A stretch of DNA of 29,424 nucleotides. Source: Melioribacteraceae bacterium. GTDB taxonomy: Bacteria; Bacteroidota; Ignavibacteria; Ignavibacteriales; Melioribacteraceae. Positions 7,076-16,036 of this stretch are shown here, one piece after another. Both the position numbers and the translations under genes were made by a program. Below the pieces are notes generated by a model, which did not search any database, was not told the origin of the DNA, and saw nothing but the letters and a program-made list of their open reading frames with translations. The stretch's first letter is position 1; every line of letters begins with the position of its first letter. The stretch is from positions 1-29,424 of the forward strand of contig JALNXG010000049.1 of assembly GCA_023230485.1 (NCBI GenBank), read 5' to 3'.

Positions 7076-10000
7076 TAATTTAATTCTATCTCATCATTAA
7101 ACTGAACAGCAGCAAGCTTTGAAATACCTGTTTCTTGCATTGTAACGCCATACATATTTTCAGAAGCTTCCATTGTACGTTTATTATGAGTAATTAAGAT
7201 GAACTGGGTTCTATTAGTGAATTCAATTAATAGCTTAGAGAATTTATCGATATTTGCATCATCAAGTGGGGCATCAACTTCATCAAGGATACAAAAAGGA
7301 CTTGGTTTAACCAAATAGATAGCAAATAATAGAGCGATTGCAGAAAGAGTTCTTTCTCCTCCTGATAGCTGTTCGATATTTGTAGGTCGCTTCCCTTTGG
7401 GCTTTGCCATAATCTCTATCTTCGACTCTAATGGATCCACTCCATCTTCTAAGGTTATATCCGACTCATCGCCTTCATTAAACAATGTCTGGAATATTGT
7501 TTTGAAATTAGCTCTTATCTGCTCAAATGTATCAGTAAACAATTGTTGAGCAGTTTGATTGATTTCATTAATTGTATTAATCAAATCTTTTTCGGAATCG
7601 ATTAAATCATTTCTCTGTTTATGGAAAAATTCCATCCTAGTTCTTTCTTCTTCATATTCCGAAAATGAAAGTAAGTTTACGGGTCCAATATTTTTTAATT
7701 TATCTTTTAAAGAATTTACTTCCTGATTTCTTTCTTTATAATTGAAAGTTTCTAAATCTTCATATTCTTTCAGTTGTAATTCGAGAGAATAAGTTTCGAG
7801 AATGTGATTAATAAGATTTTCTAAGCGAAGACTTAACTCATTATGCTTAATTTGAAAGTTGTGTATTTTATCTGATATTTCTTGCCGCTTATTTCTTACT
7901 TCTCTAAGTGCTTTTTCCTTTTCGGTTGATTCTTCTTTTAAATTCCTTAGGCTAAGTTCTATTTCTGTCTGCTGATTGAAAAGAGTGTGTCTAATTTCAT
8001 TTATCTTTGATAGGGATTCATTTAATTGATAGGTGATGCCTTTGAGTTCATCAATTTCTTCTTCAGTTTCTTTTATATCATCTTGGCGTTTATCAATTCC
8101 ATTTCTTAATTGCTTTATCGATTCTTTAGTTCTAAGAATTGTGCTGGATAAGTTTGTGGATTGACCCTTTAGTTTTTCTAATTCAATTTTACGAGAGTTA
8201 ATCTCTGAATAAGAAGCGTTATAATCATCTTCAATTAATTTGAGATTAGATTCAAGCTCTGAAATTTCACTTATTTTGGTAGTCCTCTGTTGATTTACTT
8301 CATCTATTAAGGAAGTAAGTCTAATTTTCTCATTATCAAGTTCATTTGATCTCGCCGCAAGTTCTTGAATCTGTTTTTGAGTATTCTCAACATCTTCATC
8401 AGATTTCTTTTTCTCAAATTCAAATTGAGAAATCTGTTTCTCCGTATTGTTAATATCATTCAATAATACTTTGGTAGTCTCGTTGATATCATTCAAATCA
8501 ATTGATGCAATCCGTTCTTCAACAGAGGCAATAATATTTTTAAGACTATTTAATCTTTCTTCAAGAAGAGGATATTCGGTGATCAAATCCTCTAATAGTT
8601 TCTTTCTGCCAAAAAGAGTCTCATCAAGTTTTGGAAGAGAGCCTGCTTCTATAATGCCATTTGACTTTACAATATCACCATCCAAAGTTGCAACATCAAA
8701 TTCGGGAAACTTTTGATGGATTTGTAAAGCATTCTCTAATGTATCAGCTATTATAGTCTGTGAAAGAACTTTAAAAAAGTAAGGCTGCCACTCGATTTCT
8801 GAATTAACTAATCCCGAAGCCCAATTAATGAAACCTGCTTCTTTTTTAATTTTTATCGATTTTCTTCCAATACCATATTTATAAAGTCGATCAATTAGTG
8901 AGGGCTTATTCGAAACATTTTTATTGAGCATAAAGAAAGATGCTTTCCCAAGATCATTATTCTTTAAAAAGCTAATGGCACTCTTTACATCTTCAAAGCT
9001 ATCAACTAATAGATTATTTAATACATTTTTTAGAGCAGCTTCCAAAGCATATCTAAATTCATCATTAGCATTTCCTACATCTGCAAAAATAAATTTCTGC
9101 TTAGGAGTCCAATTAGAACTTTCGATCAAAACTTTAGACCCTTTTGAAACTCCCTCTAAGTTAGTTATCAAGTTCTGTAAAAAATTAATTTTCTCTCTAA
9201 GTGCGGCTATTGCAGTACGTTCTTCTACTTCTTGATCTTTTAATCTGCTAAGTTCTTTATCTAAGCTTTCTTTTTCATTTTTCTTTTTGAAATAGAACGA
9301 CTCTGTTTCTTCAAATCTTTTTACGGTAACAGCTTTTTCATTATTAAGTTCTTCAATATAGCCGACAGTTTTAGCAATAGTATTTGTAGTCGTTAATATT
9401 CTCTGATTATATTTTTCTATCGTTAGCTTAATTTTATCAAATTCAGTTTCGCTGTTCCTAAGCTGATTTTGCGCATCGCGCAAATTTTTCTCAATTGTAA
9501 CAAACTGTTCATTTAATTCTTTTGTAACTATTTTTTTTGAATCAAGATTCTTTTTCTTTTCGTCCAATGATAATTGGCTACTATCTGAATCACTATTATT
9601 TTTAGAAATATCGTCATCAATTTCGGCTAACTTTTCATAATTTTCTTCTATCAATTCATCATTACGTTCAATCTGATTTTCAAAATCGGTACATTCATTT
9701 TTTAGACGTATTATAGTGTTATTTAGTGATTTTAATTTTTCTTCATTTACGGATACAGTTTTTTGTACGTTATGAAGTTCGTCTGTATTTTTATTTATTT
9801 CTAGTCTTTTCTGAGAAAGTTGGCTTTCCACTTTCATCATGTTACTTCTAATATCTAAAAGGATTGATTCAGAATCTGAAATTTGATTGTCAATTTCTTG
9901 GCGCAGAACAGAAAAATCAGATATCTGAGATTCGATCTCATTTTTATTACGTGTATGAAGCGTATATTCTCTTTCAGCTAAATCAATCTCTTTCTCTTTA

Positions 10001-10665
10001 AGGATTGATTGCACTTGGTTATATTGGTCGGCTCTTTTAGCTTGTCTTTCTAATGAACGGACATTTTTTTCAACTTCGGCTACAATATCATTTACTCTAG
10101 TTAAATCCAGTTTAACATCATCTAATTTTTTTAGAGATAATTTACGGCGGACTTTATACTTATTTACTCCCGCAGCTTCCTCAAACATCTTTCTTACATC
10201 ATCAGCTTTACCGCTTACAATCGGCTCAATCATTTTAAGCTCGATTATAGAATAAGCATTCGTGCCCATTCCGGTATCCATAAAAAGATTCGTGATATCT
10301 TTGAGGCGGCATATATTTTTATTTAAGAGATATTCGCTTTCACCCGATCTGAATATCCTTCTTGTAATTGTAACTTCGCTATATTCAGTAGGCAAAAGTC
10401 CGGCATCATTAACTAACGTTAATGAAACTTCTGACATACCCATTGGTTTCTTTGTTGCAGTTCCATTAAATATAACATTCTCCATCTTATCGCTTCTAAG
10501 CGTAGATGTTTTCTGTTCACCCAAAGACCATCTTATTGCATCAACTATATTAGTCTTCCCACAGCCATTCGGTCCAACAATACCAGTAATCCCTTTAGTA
10601 AAATTGATTACAGTTTTATTTGCAAAGGACTTAAATCCGAATATTTCGAGTCTCGATAAGTACAA
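7075..10665 (-). CDS. smc: Chromosome segregation protein SMC
   Basis: A 1196-aa SMC ATPase for chromosome condensation. Order of parts: N-terminal head with Walker A GPNGCGKT (31-38; Thr where many SMCs have Ser), long coiled coil about 170-500, hinge about 505-675 ending in a TLDGDIVKSNG block, returning coiled coil to about 1030, then a C-terminal head with ABC signature LSGGE (1100-1104) and Walker B FCILDEVDAP (1124-1133). Length and layout are typical and there is no sign of decay. The start is TTG at 10665, supported by GAGG six bases upstream that overlaps the stop codon of the previous gene. No scpA/scpB is seen here. It is the second gene of the operon ending with ppdK. Confidence 0.97.
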   Translation of the reverse strand: MYLSRLEIFGFKSFANKTVINFTKGITGIVGPNGCGKTNIVDAIRWSLGEQKTSTLRSDKMENVIFNGTATKKPMGMSEVSLTLVNDAGLLPTEYSEVTITRRIFRSGESEYLLNKNICRLKDITNLFMDTGMGTNAYSIIELKMIEPIVSGKADDVRKMFEEAAGVNKYKVRRKLSLKKLDDVKLDLTRVNDIVAEVEKNVRSLERQAKRADQYNQVQSILKEKEIDLAEREYTLHTRNKNEIESQISDFSVLRQEIDNQISDSESILLDIRSNMMKVESQLSQKRLEINKNTDELHNVQKTVSVNEEKLKSLNNTIIRLKNECTDFENQIERNDELIEENYEKLAEIDDDISKNNSDSDSSQLSLDEKKKNLDSKKIVTKELNEQFVTIEKNLRDAQNQLRNSETEFDKIKLTIEKYNQRILTTTNTIAKTVGYIEELNNEKAVTVKRFEETESFYFKKKNEKESLDKELSRLKDQEVEERTAIAALREKINFLQNLITNLEGVSKGSKVLIESSNWTPKQKFIFADVGNANDEFRYALEAALKNVLNNLLVDSFEDVKSAISFLKNNDLGKASFFMLNKNVSNKPSLIDRLYKYGIGRKSIKIKKEAGFINWASGLVNSEIEWQPYFFKVLSQTIIADTLENALQIHQKFPEFDVATLDGDIVKSNGIIEAGSLPKLDETLFGRKKLLEDLITEYPLLEERLNSLKNIIASVEERIASIDLNDINETTKVLLNDINNTEKQISQFEFEKKKSDEDVENTQKQIQELAARSNELDNEKIRLTSLIDEVNQQRTTKISEISELESNLKLIEDDYNASYSEINSRKIELEKLKGQSTNLSSTILRTKESIKQLRNGIDKRQDDIKETEEEIDELKGITYQLNESLSKINEIRHTLFNQQTEIELSLRNLKEESTEKEKALREVRNKRQEISDKIHNFQIKHNELSLRLENLINHILETYSLELQLKEYEDLETFNYKERNQEVNSLKDKLKNIGPVNLLSFSEYEEERTRMEFFHKQRNDLIDSEKDLINTINEINQTAQQLFTDTFEQIRANFKTIFQTLFNEGDESDITLEDGVDPLESKIEIMAKPKGKRPTNIEQLSGGERTLSAIALLFAIYLVKPSPFCILDEVDAPLDDANIDKFSKLLIEFTNRTQFILITHNKRTMEASENMYGVTMQETGISKLAAVQFNDEIELN

Positions 10666-10671
10666 ATGATA

Positions 10672-10675
10672 CCTC
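10672..10675 (-). promoter_or_regulatory. Shine-Dalgarno fixing the TTG start of smc
   Basis: GAGG on the minus strand lies six bases before TTG 10665. Its first G is also the last base of the TAG stop of the upstream gene, which points to translational coupling and supports TTG as the true smc start. Confidence 0.7.
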
Positions 10676-13257
10676 TAATAATTCATTAACTGAATCTGCT
10701 TGATTACATTTATTATGTAATAAACCGATTGATTTGAAAAATGCAAATATAATACAGATATAACAATAAGCCCTATAATAATACCAAATGAATAACTATA
10801 AACTTTAATAGCACTTATATCGAAAATGATATATGTTCCTTTAATAATTCTAAACAAAACCCATATAAACCATAAGCTGATAAAAGCAAAAATGGCGGTA
10901 TTTGCTAAACCTATTTCCAATATTTTATATAAAACTAATTCTAATGGGAGCAAAAGAGTTAATGGAAGCAATGACCAGCTTACAACATAAAATATCTTTT
11001 GTATTCCGACTTTTGTTTTTACAAGAAGTGAGAACCCTTTTATAATTAATATTAAAATTCCTGTTTTAATTAGTGCTAAGATAAACAGAGCAATAAATGA
11101 TGAAGTAGTATCCCAGGTGAGGGATAAAATTGTGTTTGTTAGACCACCCAACCCGGATGATATTATTAACTTCTCAACGAAAATATTATCTTTAAAATAG
11201 AAAAGGAGAATAGCAAAAAGTGTAGCGGCGGAAGCCAAACTAAAAAGTAAGACAAATAATGAAGCAATACCGGTATAGATTCTATTATCTCTTACATCAG
11301 CAAAGAAGTTATATGATTTTAGTAAAGCTCTTGAAAAATCTTCTCTTATTTTGCGTTTAGCATTTACTACAATCGTAAGTAGTAAAGTTATAATGATCGG
11401 TGTAATTATAAAAGAAATTGGAGAATCGCCTTTATCCGCCCCAATTGAAATATTTGGAGTATTAGTATTTGTTAAGGATCCTTTTATAGTCCTAAACGCT
11501 AATGAATTATCAAGAAGGACATTATCCAAAATTTTTATTCGATAAAATCCCCAATCACTATTACCTCCATAGGAAGAAATAAAATCCCCTCTAAATCCAA
11601 ATACTGAATTTATTATAAGACCGGAATTATTTTTGTTTAGTGTATTAGGAATAAAATCTGCAAAGAATTTTGATTGTGCTTCAGCAGAATATGCTGATAG
11701 ATATCCGGAGGATTTGTCATAATAATTAGGATAACTAACTTCACTTACAAAATTTACTTTATCTTTGTTTGAAATAAGGTTAATAAAATTTTCTGTATTC
11801 GTTGTTCGATTTGCGTTTAATTCAAAACCGTAAAGCCCAAGACCATAAATGTTTTTGTCAGAGTATCCAAGAAATGAAGCATAACTGATTTTATCGGTTT
11901 TGTTATTAATAACTTGTGCAAATTTAGAAATAAAATTTCTATTAATATCAGAATCCAATAGGAATGAACTTCCAAGTCCAATAGCCGCTACAGAAGAGTA
12001 AATTGAATATTCTTTAGCAAAATTAGATAGAGAATTTTCATATCGTTCGCTGAACTGCTGATTTAGTAGAAGTTCTTCGGGAACTGAATTTATAGGTATT
12101 TCAATAAATGCTAATAACCCAATCTCTTCACAAATCTTTAGAGCATTGGGATTGGGAAAATGTTTATAAAATCGTACTGTATTAAAGCCGGCTTCTTTAA
12201 GTAAAATTAGTTCATATTTAATATTACTAATATCTTTAGTCCCGGTATAAGTATTATATGAAATATATGTAGTACCCTTAATAACGAATTTATTCTCATT
12301 TAATGAAAGTTCTGCGCCATTTGTTGTAAATTGATAAAAAGAAACGGAGGATTGTTCTAAGTCAATTGGATCACCATCACGAATTAATTCCATTTTAAGA
12401 GAATATATATTTGGAGATTCAGGCGACCATAGAGCTATACCAGTAAGGGGAACTTTAATTTTAATTGTTTTTGAACGACTATTTGGTATAGCGTTTATTT
12501 TGCTTTCGCCTCTAAAGACTTGACTTCCATTTTTAGAGGATATTATAACATTAACAGCATAATAATTATTTGTACTGTCTTGATTAACTGTTTTTTTAAC
12601 CGGGAGAGAGTTAATAACTGTTACATCAATATCCAAAGTTCCGGTTTGAGTTTTAGGGCTAATAGTTTTTTTGAAAGAATATCCATCAATATAAACATTT
12701 GGTAAAATCGATAGATAAACATTTCTAATAATTCCTCCATTTTGCGCAGGGAATAAGAAACGTGGCTTTAATGGTATCGAGTTTTCAGAATCTAAAGTTT
12801 TAGTAACTATTACTTTCAGAAGATTTGATTTATTATAAAAAAGATTTTCTTTTGGAAGATTAATACTAAATGGAATACCGCCGCCATAATAGTTATAAAT
12901 ATTTTTTCCATTTAAGGAAATTTCTGCTGAATAACTTAGTCCTTCAAATATTATCTGAACACTTTTGTTTTCTATCTGATTCTGCGATAGGACAAAATAT
13001 CTTTCATAAGTAAGTTTATTGGAGCCGGTAAAAGATGCAGGCATATTAATCTTTTTAGCTTCCTCTTTATTATTAGAATAATAGACCGACCAATTTTTAT
13101 TGAGGTCAATCTTTTCTCTCAAAGAGTTATTTATAACGAAAGAAGAGTCCATTAAGTGGGCCTCTTTTTTTTCTAATTCGTATGTTCTGATTTGGGGTTT
13201 AAGCAGAACAGGAAACATTAAGAATAGAAAAAGAGAATAGTATAATTTTAGATTCAT
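10675..13257 (-). CDS. GH2 beta-galactosidase-like protein, probable pseudoenzyme, with C-terminal membrane domain
   Basis: An 860-aa protein read from ATG 13257, which begins a good signal peptide (MNLK, then a hydrophobic core to about residue 20). Then come a GH2 sugar-binding jelly roll (NGGIIRNVYL near 173-182), an Ig-like GH2 domain (LWSPESPNIY near 276-285) and a GH2 TIM barrel (LLKEAGFNTVRF near 352-363). From about residue 614 to the end there are roughly six membrane helices, Yip1-like in feel. Where active GH2 enzymes have the acid/base in a SLGNE motif, this protein reads GLGSS (S430-S431), so the catalytic Glu is lost. The nucleophile position may survive at E506. It is likely a membrane-tethered glycan-binding or structural protein. 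It is first in the smc-lpx-ppdK operon; the stop overlaps the smc ribosome site. Confidence 0.78.
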   Translation of the reverse strand: MNLKLYYSLFLFLMFPVLLKPQIRTYELEKKEAHLMDSSFVINNSLREKIDLNKNWSVYYSNNKEEAKKINMPASFTGSNKLTYERYFVLSQNQIENKSVQIIFEGLSYSAEISLNGKNIYNYYGGGIPFSINLPKENLFYNKSNLLKVIVTKTLDSENSIPLKPRFLFPAQNGGIIRNVYLSILPNVYIDGYSFKKTISPKTQTGTLDIDVTVINSLPVKKTVNQDSTNNYYAVNVIISSKNGSQVFRGESKINAIPNSRSKTIKIKVPLTGIALWSPESPNIYSLKMELIRDGDPIDLEQSSVSFYQFTTNGAELSLNENKFVIKGTTYISYNTYTGTKDISNIKYELILLKEAGFNTVRFYKHFPNPNALKICEEIGLLAFIEIPINSVPEELLLNQQFSERYENSLSNFAKEYSIYSSVAAIGLGSSFLLDSDINRNFISKFAQVINNKTDKISYASFLGYSDKNIYGLGLYGFELNANRTTNTENFINLISNKDKVNFVSEVSYPNYYDKSSGYLSAYSAEAQSKFFADFIPNTLNKNNSGLIINSVFGFRGDFISSYGGNSDWGFYRIKILDNVLLDNSLAFRTIKGSLTNTNTPNISIGADKGDSPISFIITPIIITLLLTIVVNAKRKIREDFSRALLKSYNFFADVRDNRIYTGIASLFVLLFSLASAATLFAILLFYFKDNIFVEKLIISSGLGGLTNTILSLTWDTTSSFIALFILALIKTGILILIIKGFSLLVKTKVGIQKIFYVVSWSLLPLTLLLPLELVLYKILEIGLANTAIFAFISLWFIWVLFRIIKGTYIIFDISAIKVYSYSFGIIIGLIVISVLYLHFSNQSVYYIINVIKQIQLMNY

Positions 13258-13286
13258 AGTTTTAAAAAGTATTAAAATACAATCTA

Positions 13287-13317
13287 CAAATATACTAAAA
13301 AAGGGAGGGGATATCAA
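13287..13317 (-). promoter_or_regulatory. Candidate Bacteroidota-type promoter for the GH2-smc-lpx-ppdK operon
   Basis: On the minus strand TTG (13317-13315), a 20-nt spacer and TATATTTG (13294-13287) fit the Bacteroidota consensus TTTG-N17-23-TAnnTTTG. The start would fall about 20-25 nt before ATG 13257. The -33 box lies inside the hairpin of the preceding terminator, so the two signals share sequence. The motif match is good but short and AT-rich. Confidence 0.4.
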
Positions 13318-13340
13318 TTAAAGAGATACCGATATCCCCT
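13297..13340 (-). terminator. Rho-independent terminator after tpiA
   Basis: A perfect 10-bp stem pairs AGGGGATATC (13306-13315) with GATATCCCCT (13331-13340) around a 15-nt loop. On the minus strand it is followed by CCC and six T (13302-13297). It starts 8 nt after the tpiA stop, closing the FNR-mrp-nfu-tpiA unit. Confidence 0.9.
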
Positions 13341-13348
13341 GAAATTTA

Positions 13349-14104
13349 TTAGTTTTTCGCAGCTTTTATTATTCCAAGAAAAGAATCTGCTTTAAGACAT
13401 GCACCACCTACTAATGCGCCATCGATATCTTTTTGTGAAAGTAACTCGGAAGCATTATCAGGTTTTACACTTCCTCCATACTGAATGATTACTTTCTCAG
13501 CGGTTTCTTGACCATATTTTTCTGAAATTAAAGAGCGGATAAATTCATGTACTTCTTGTGCTTGTGCTGGGGATGCGGTTTTTCCTGTTCCGATTGCCCA
13601 AACAGGTTCATAAGCTATAATTATTCCTTCTGCCTGCTCAGCTGATACAGAATCCAAACCGACTACTAATTGGTTTTTTACCACATCCTTAGTAATATTT
13701 TTTTCTCTTTCTTCTAAGGATTCACCAACACAAAGAATAGGAACTAAATTCTCTGAAAGGGCTTTATGAACTTTTTTATTAATAAATTCATTACTTTCGC
13801 CGAATATGGCTCTTCTTTCAGAATGTCCGAGAATTACATATTTACATCCGACACTTTTTAGCATTGATGCAGAGATATCACCAGTAAATGCACCGGATGT
13901 TTCGTTATGCATATTCTGAGCACCTAATTCTATTTTGCTCCCTTTTAATAATGCATTAGCGGTTTCTAATGATGTAAAAGGAGGGCAGATAATTACTTTC
14001 GCATCTGTTTCGGTAAGTCCCTGCTTTAATTCTGAAATTAATTTTACTGATTCTTCAATGGAATAATTCATCTTCCAATTGCCTGCAATTACTTTGTTTC
14101 TCAT
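13349..14104 (-). CDS. tpiA: Triosephosphate isomerase
   Basis: Interconverts dihydroxyacetone phosphate and glyceraldehyde-3-phosphate in glycolysis; cytoplasmic homodimer. The 251-aa length is typical. N9 and K11 in AGNWKMN, H94 in ILGHSERR, catalytic E166 in AYEPVWAIGTGKTA (flexible loop 6) and the phosphate-binding YGGSV and GALVGGA stretches are all intact. ATG 14104 is preceded by AAGG eight bases upstream. It lies 25 nt after the Nfu-type gene and is the last gene of its unit, followed at once by a strong terminator. Confidence 0.97.
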   Translation of the reverse strand: MRNKVIAGNWKMNYSIEESVKLISELKQGLTETDAKVIICPPFTSLETANALLKGSKIELGAQNMHNETSGAFTGDISASMLKSVGCKYVILGHSERRAIFGESNEFINKKVHKALSENLVPILCVGESLEEREKNITKDVVKNQLVVGLDSVSAEQAEGIIIAYEPVWAIGTGKTASPAQAQEVHEFIRSLISEKYGQETAEKVIIQYGGSVKPDNASELLSQKDIDGALVGGACLKADSFLGIIKAAKN

Positions 14105-14129
14105 TTGTATTACCTTATATATAATATTA

Positions 14130-14366
14130 TTAGTTAACTGCTTCCACTCTTCTTATACCGGGAATCTCACGAATTAAAGCTCTTTCCACTCCGGCTCGAA
14201 GAGTCATTTGAGACATTGGGCAATCACTACAAGCACCGGTTAATCTCACTTCTACTATTCCTTCGTCCGATACATTTACAAGTTCTACATCTCCGCCATC
14301 AGCCATTAAATAGGGACGAATAGTCTCTAATGCTTCTTGAACTTTTTCGAACATTTGGTTTGTCAT
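14130..14366 (-). CDS. NifU C-terminal-domain (Nfu-type) Fe-S cluster scaffold
   Basis: A small single-domain Nfu protein that would carry or deliver [4Fe-4S] clusters. It shows the domain pattern: IRPYLMADGGDVELV, then TGACSDCP with the CxxC ligand pair, then TLRAGVERALIREIPG and a closing V-E-A-V. The start is chosen at the second ATG (14366, 78 aa) because GGAG lies six bases before it; the first ATG (14378, 82 aa) has no ribosome site. It follows mrp by a few bases, so an Fe-S carrier pair Mrp/Nfu is made from one message. The pairing of these two genes is known in Bacteroidota-Chlorobi genomes. Confidence 0.9.
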   Translation of the reverse strand: MTNQMFEKVQEALETIRPYLMADGGDVELVNVSDEGIVEVRLTGACSDCPMSQMTLRAGVERALIREIPGIRRVEAVN

Positions 14367-14372
14367 CTCTGA

Positions 14373-14376
14373 CTCC
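14373..14376 (-). promoter_or_regulatory. Shine-Dalgarno deciding the Nfu start
   Basis: GGAG on the minus strand is six bases before ATG 14366 and lies inside the first codons of the longer reading from 14378. It favours the shorter protein. Confidence 0.55.
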
Positions 14377-14382
14377 ATTTAA

Positions 14383-15207
14383 TTATAATTCGATTTCTAA
14401 ATCGTTATCACTTCCATTTTTATTTTCTACTTGAGCTGCTAGGTTCTTTGCTATTTTGTTAATCTCATCTTCATGAATTGTACCTTCTAATTCATAAACC
14501 ACAGGTTTGCCGCTATCGCCACCTTCTCTAATTCGTGAGTCAATTGGAATCTGACCGAGTAGAGTAACATCAAATTCTTTAGCCAAACTTTCGCCACCAC
14601 CATTACCAAAAATATCATAACGTGTTTTTGTATCCGGTGCAACGAAATAACTCATATTTTCAACAATTCCAAAAATAGGAACATTTACTCTAAGAAACAT
14701 CTTTACGGCTTTACGAACATCGATTAATGCCATATTTTGTGGTGTGGTAACAACAATCGCACCTGAAAGAGGAATCGCTTGAACTAATGTTAATTGTATA
14801 TCTCCAGTCCCCGGAGGCAGATCAAATAATAAATAATCCAATTCACCCCAGTTTACATCTGTCATAAATTGTTTAACTGCGCCACTTGCCATTGGTCCGC
14901 GCCATATTACAGGATCATCATCATTTATTAAAAATCCAATTGACATTAATTTGACGCCATAATTTTCTAAAGGCATCATTTTTTGTGTAAGCGGGTCTTG
15001 AAATATTTTAGTATCTTTTTTAAATCCTAACATCAATGGAATGCTTGGACCGTAAATATCCGCATCGATAAGTCCAACTTTATAACCTTGCTTAGCAAGT
15101 GCTACGGCAAGATTCACAGCAACTGTGCTTTTGCCTACTCCGCCTTTACCACTTGCTATTGCTATCGTATGTTTAACTCCGGGTAGTATTGATTCATTTA
15201 TTGACAT
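14383..15207 (-). CDS. mrp: Mrp/ApbC/NBP35-type P-loop ATPase, Fe-S cluster carrier
   Basis: A cytoplasmic MinD-like ATPase of 274 aa that helps deliver Fe-S clusters. The deviant Walker A GKGGVGKST (20-28), DADIYGPSIP (48-57), WRGPMASGA (102-110), DLPPGTGD (129-136) and ENMSYF (183-188) identify it. Two points differ from the enterobacterial form: the N-terminal DUF59/MIP18 domain is missing, and the CxxC pair that normally follows ENMSYF is replaced by APDT (190-193). Homologues in Chlorobi and cyanobacteria also lack the cysteines there, so this is a lineage form rather than damage. A strong AAAGGAG precedes ATG 15207. It sits between an FNR-like gene (28-nt gap) and Nfu. Confidence 0.94.
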   Translation of the reverse strand: MSINESILPGVKHTIAIASGKGGVGKSTVAVNLAVALAKQGYKVGLIDADIYGPSIPLMLGFKKDTKIFQDPLTQKMMPLENYGVKLMSIGFLINDDDPVIWRGPMASGAVKQFMTDVNWGELDYLLFDLPPGTGDIQLTLVQAIPLSGAIVVTTPQNMALIDVRKAVKMFLRVNVPIFGIVENMSYFVAPDTKTRYDIFGNGGGESLAKEFDVTLLGQIPIDSRIREGGDSGKPVVYELEGTIHEDEINKIAKNLAAQVENKNGSDNDLEIEL

Positions 15208-15235
15208 ATAAGCTCCTTTTATAAAGCATGTAATT

Positions 15236-15994
15236 TTAATTAACGGTTTTAATCGAAACCGTCCTGTATTCTTTGAGTAAATTTTTATTTTTAAGTTCGA
15301 GCGAATTTATCGCTTCAGTTGCTTTTTCGACTAATTCAGTAGGTCCGCAAATATAAAAATCAGTTTTTTCTAATTCAGCAGGACTAAAAACTGTGAGAAA
15401 TTCTTTTATAAATTCTTTGTTAATCCGTCCTTTATTACCTGTAAAATTTCCTTCCGGGCGACTCAAAAAGTGCGTAATTGATAACCGCTCTTTATTCTCG
15501 GATATCATGTTCTCTATTTCATTATAAAAGATAATATTATTTTGGTTCCTATTTCCATACAAAAGATAGACTTTACTTTTCTTTTCTTCTTCTAAAATTT
15601 GATTGGCGATTGAAAGCAGTGGAGTAATACCACTTCCGACTCCAATAAGAATATAATTTTTTCCGTTATTGGGAGATGTTTCAATATAAAAATTACCTGC
15701 AGGAAGGAACGCTTCTATTTCATCATTTAATTTTAATGATTCGAGTATCTTTTCCGTCTCAATATCATTTTCAGATATTTTAATTGTAACTCTCAATTTG
15801 GGGAGAAGTGATGGGGGAGTGGATATTGAATAATATCGATAGACCAAATTACTTTCATTATTGAAAAGCAAAGTAATATATTGTCCTGCATAAAACAATT
15901 TAATTTGTCCTGATGTATCTTCCAATAACAAGCTGATAGTGTCATCTGTTTCTTGTTTTTTTTCTCTGAGATATAATTTTAAAGTATTTTTCAT
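15236..15994 (-). CDS. Ferredoxin/flavodoxin reductase-family (FNR-like) flavoprotein
   Basis: A 252-aa two-domain reductase. The FAD-binding barrel carries RYYS (53-56), the RxYS flavin motif; the NAD(P)-binding domain carries GVGSGITPLLS (118-128) and the CGP motif (216-218). It matches the reductase half of PaaE/phenol hydroxylase reductases but ends without their C-terminal plant-type [2Fe-2S] domain, so electrons must pass to a separate partner. Upstream of mrp and nfu in the same unit, it could supply electrons to Fe-S cluster assembly; this is inference from position. ATG 15994 has no clear Shine-Dalgarno. A TATATTTG box at 16006-16013 (minus) may be the -7 element, without a visible -33 box. 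Confidence 0.88.
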   Translation of the reverse strand: MKNTLKLYLREKKQETDDTISLLLEDTSGQIKLFYAGQYITLLFNNESNLVYRYYSISTPPSLLPKLRVTIKISENDIETEKILESLKLNDEIEAFLPAGNFYIETSPNNGKNYILIGVGSGITPLLSIANQILEEEKKSKVYLLYGNRNQNNIIFYNEIENMISENKERLSITHFLSRPEGNFTGNKGRINKEFIKEFLTVFSPAELEKTDFYICGPTELVEKATEAINSLELKNKNLLKEYRTVSIKTVN

Positions 15995-16036
15995 AATTCA
16001 GATAACAAATATATGAAATTAGAAGTTTCGATATAT

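Noticed and set aside
7245..7300. Possible frameshift or decay in smc because of the unusual Walker A Thr
   Set aside because: The frame is intact over 1196 codons, all head motifs are present, and Thr is an acceptable P-loop residue.
8924..9235. 103-codon plus-strand frame opposite the smc hinge
   Set aside because: Antisense shadow of smc with no independent support.
10262..10669. 135-codon plus-strand frame opposite the smc start
   Set aside because: It is the antisense shadow of the conserved SMC head; no ribosome site or recognisable domain.
13258..13317. Longer N-terminus of the GH2-like protein from TTG 13317
   Set aside because: The stretch is inside the tpiA terminator and a promoter-like motif; the internal ATG at 13257 begins a signal peptide.
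16006..16013. TATATTTG as a promoter of the FNR-like gene
   Set aside because: No matching -33 TTG at the right distance and the leader would be about 6 nt; kept only as a remark.
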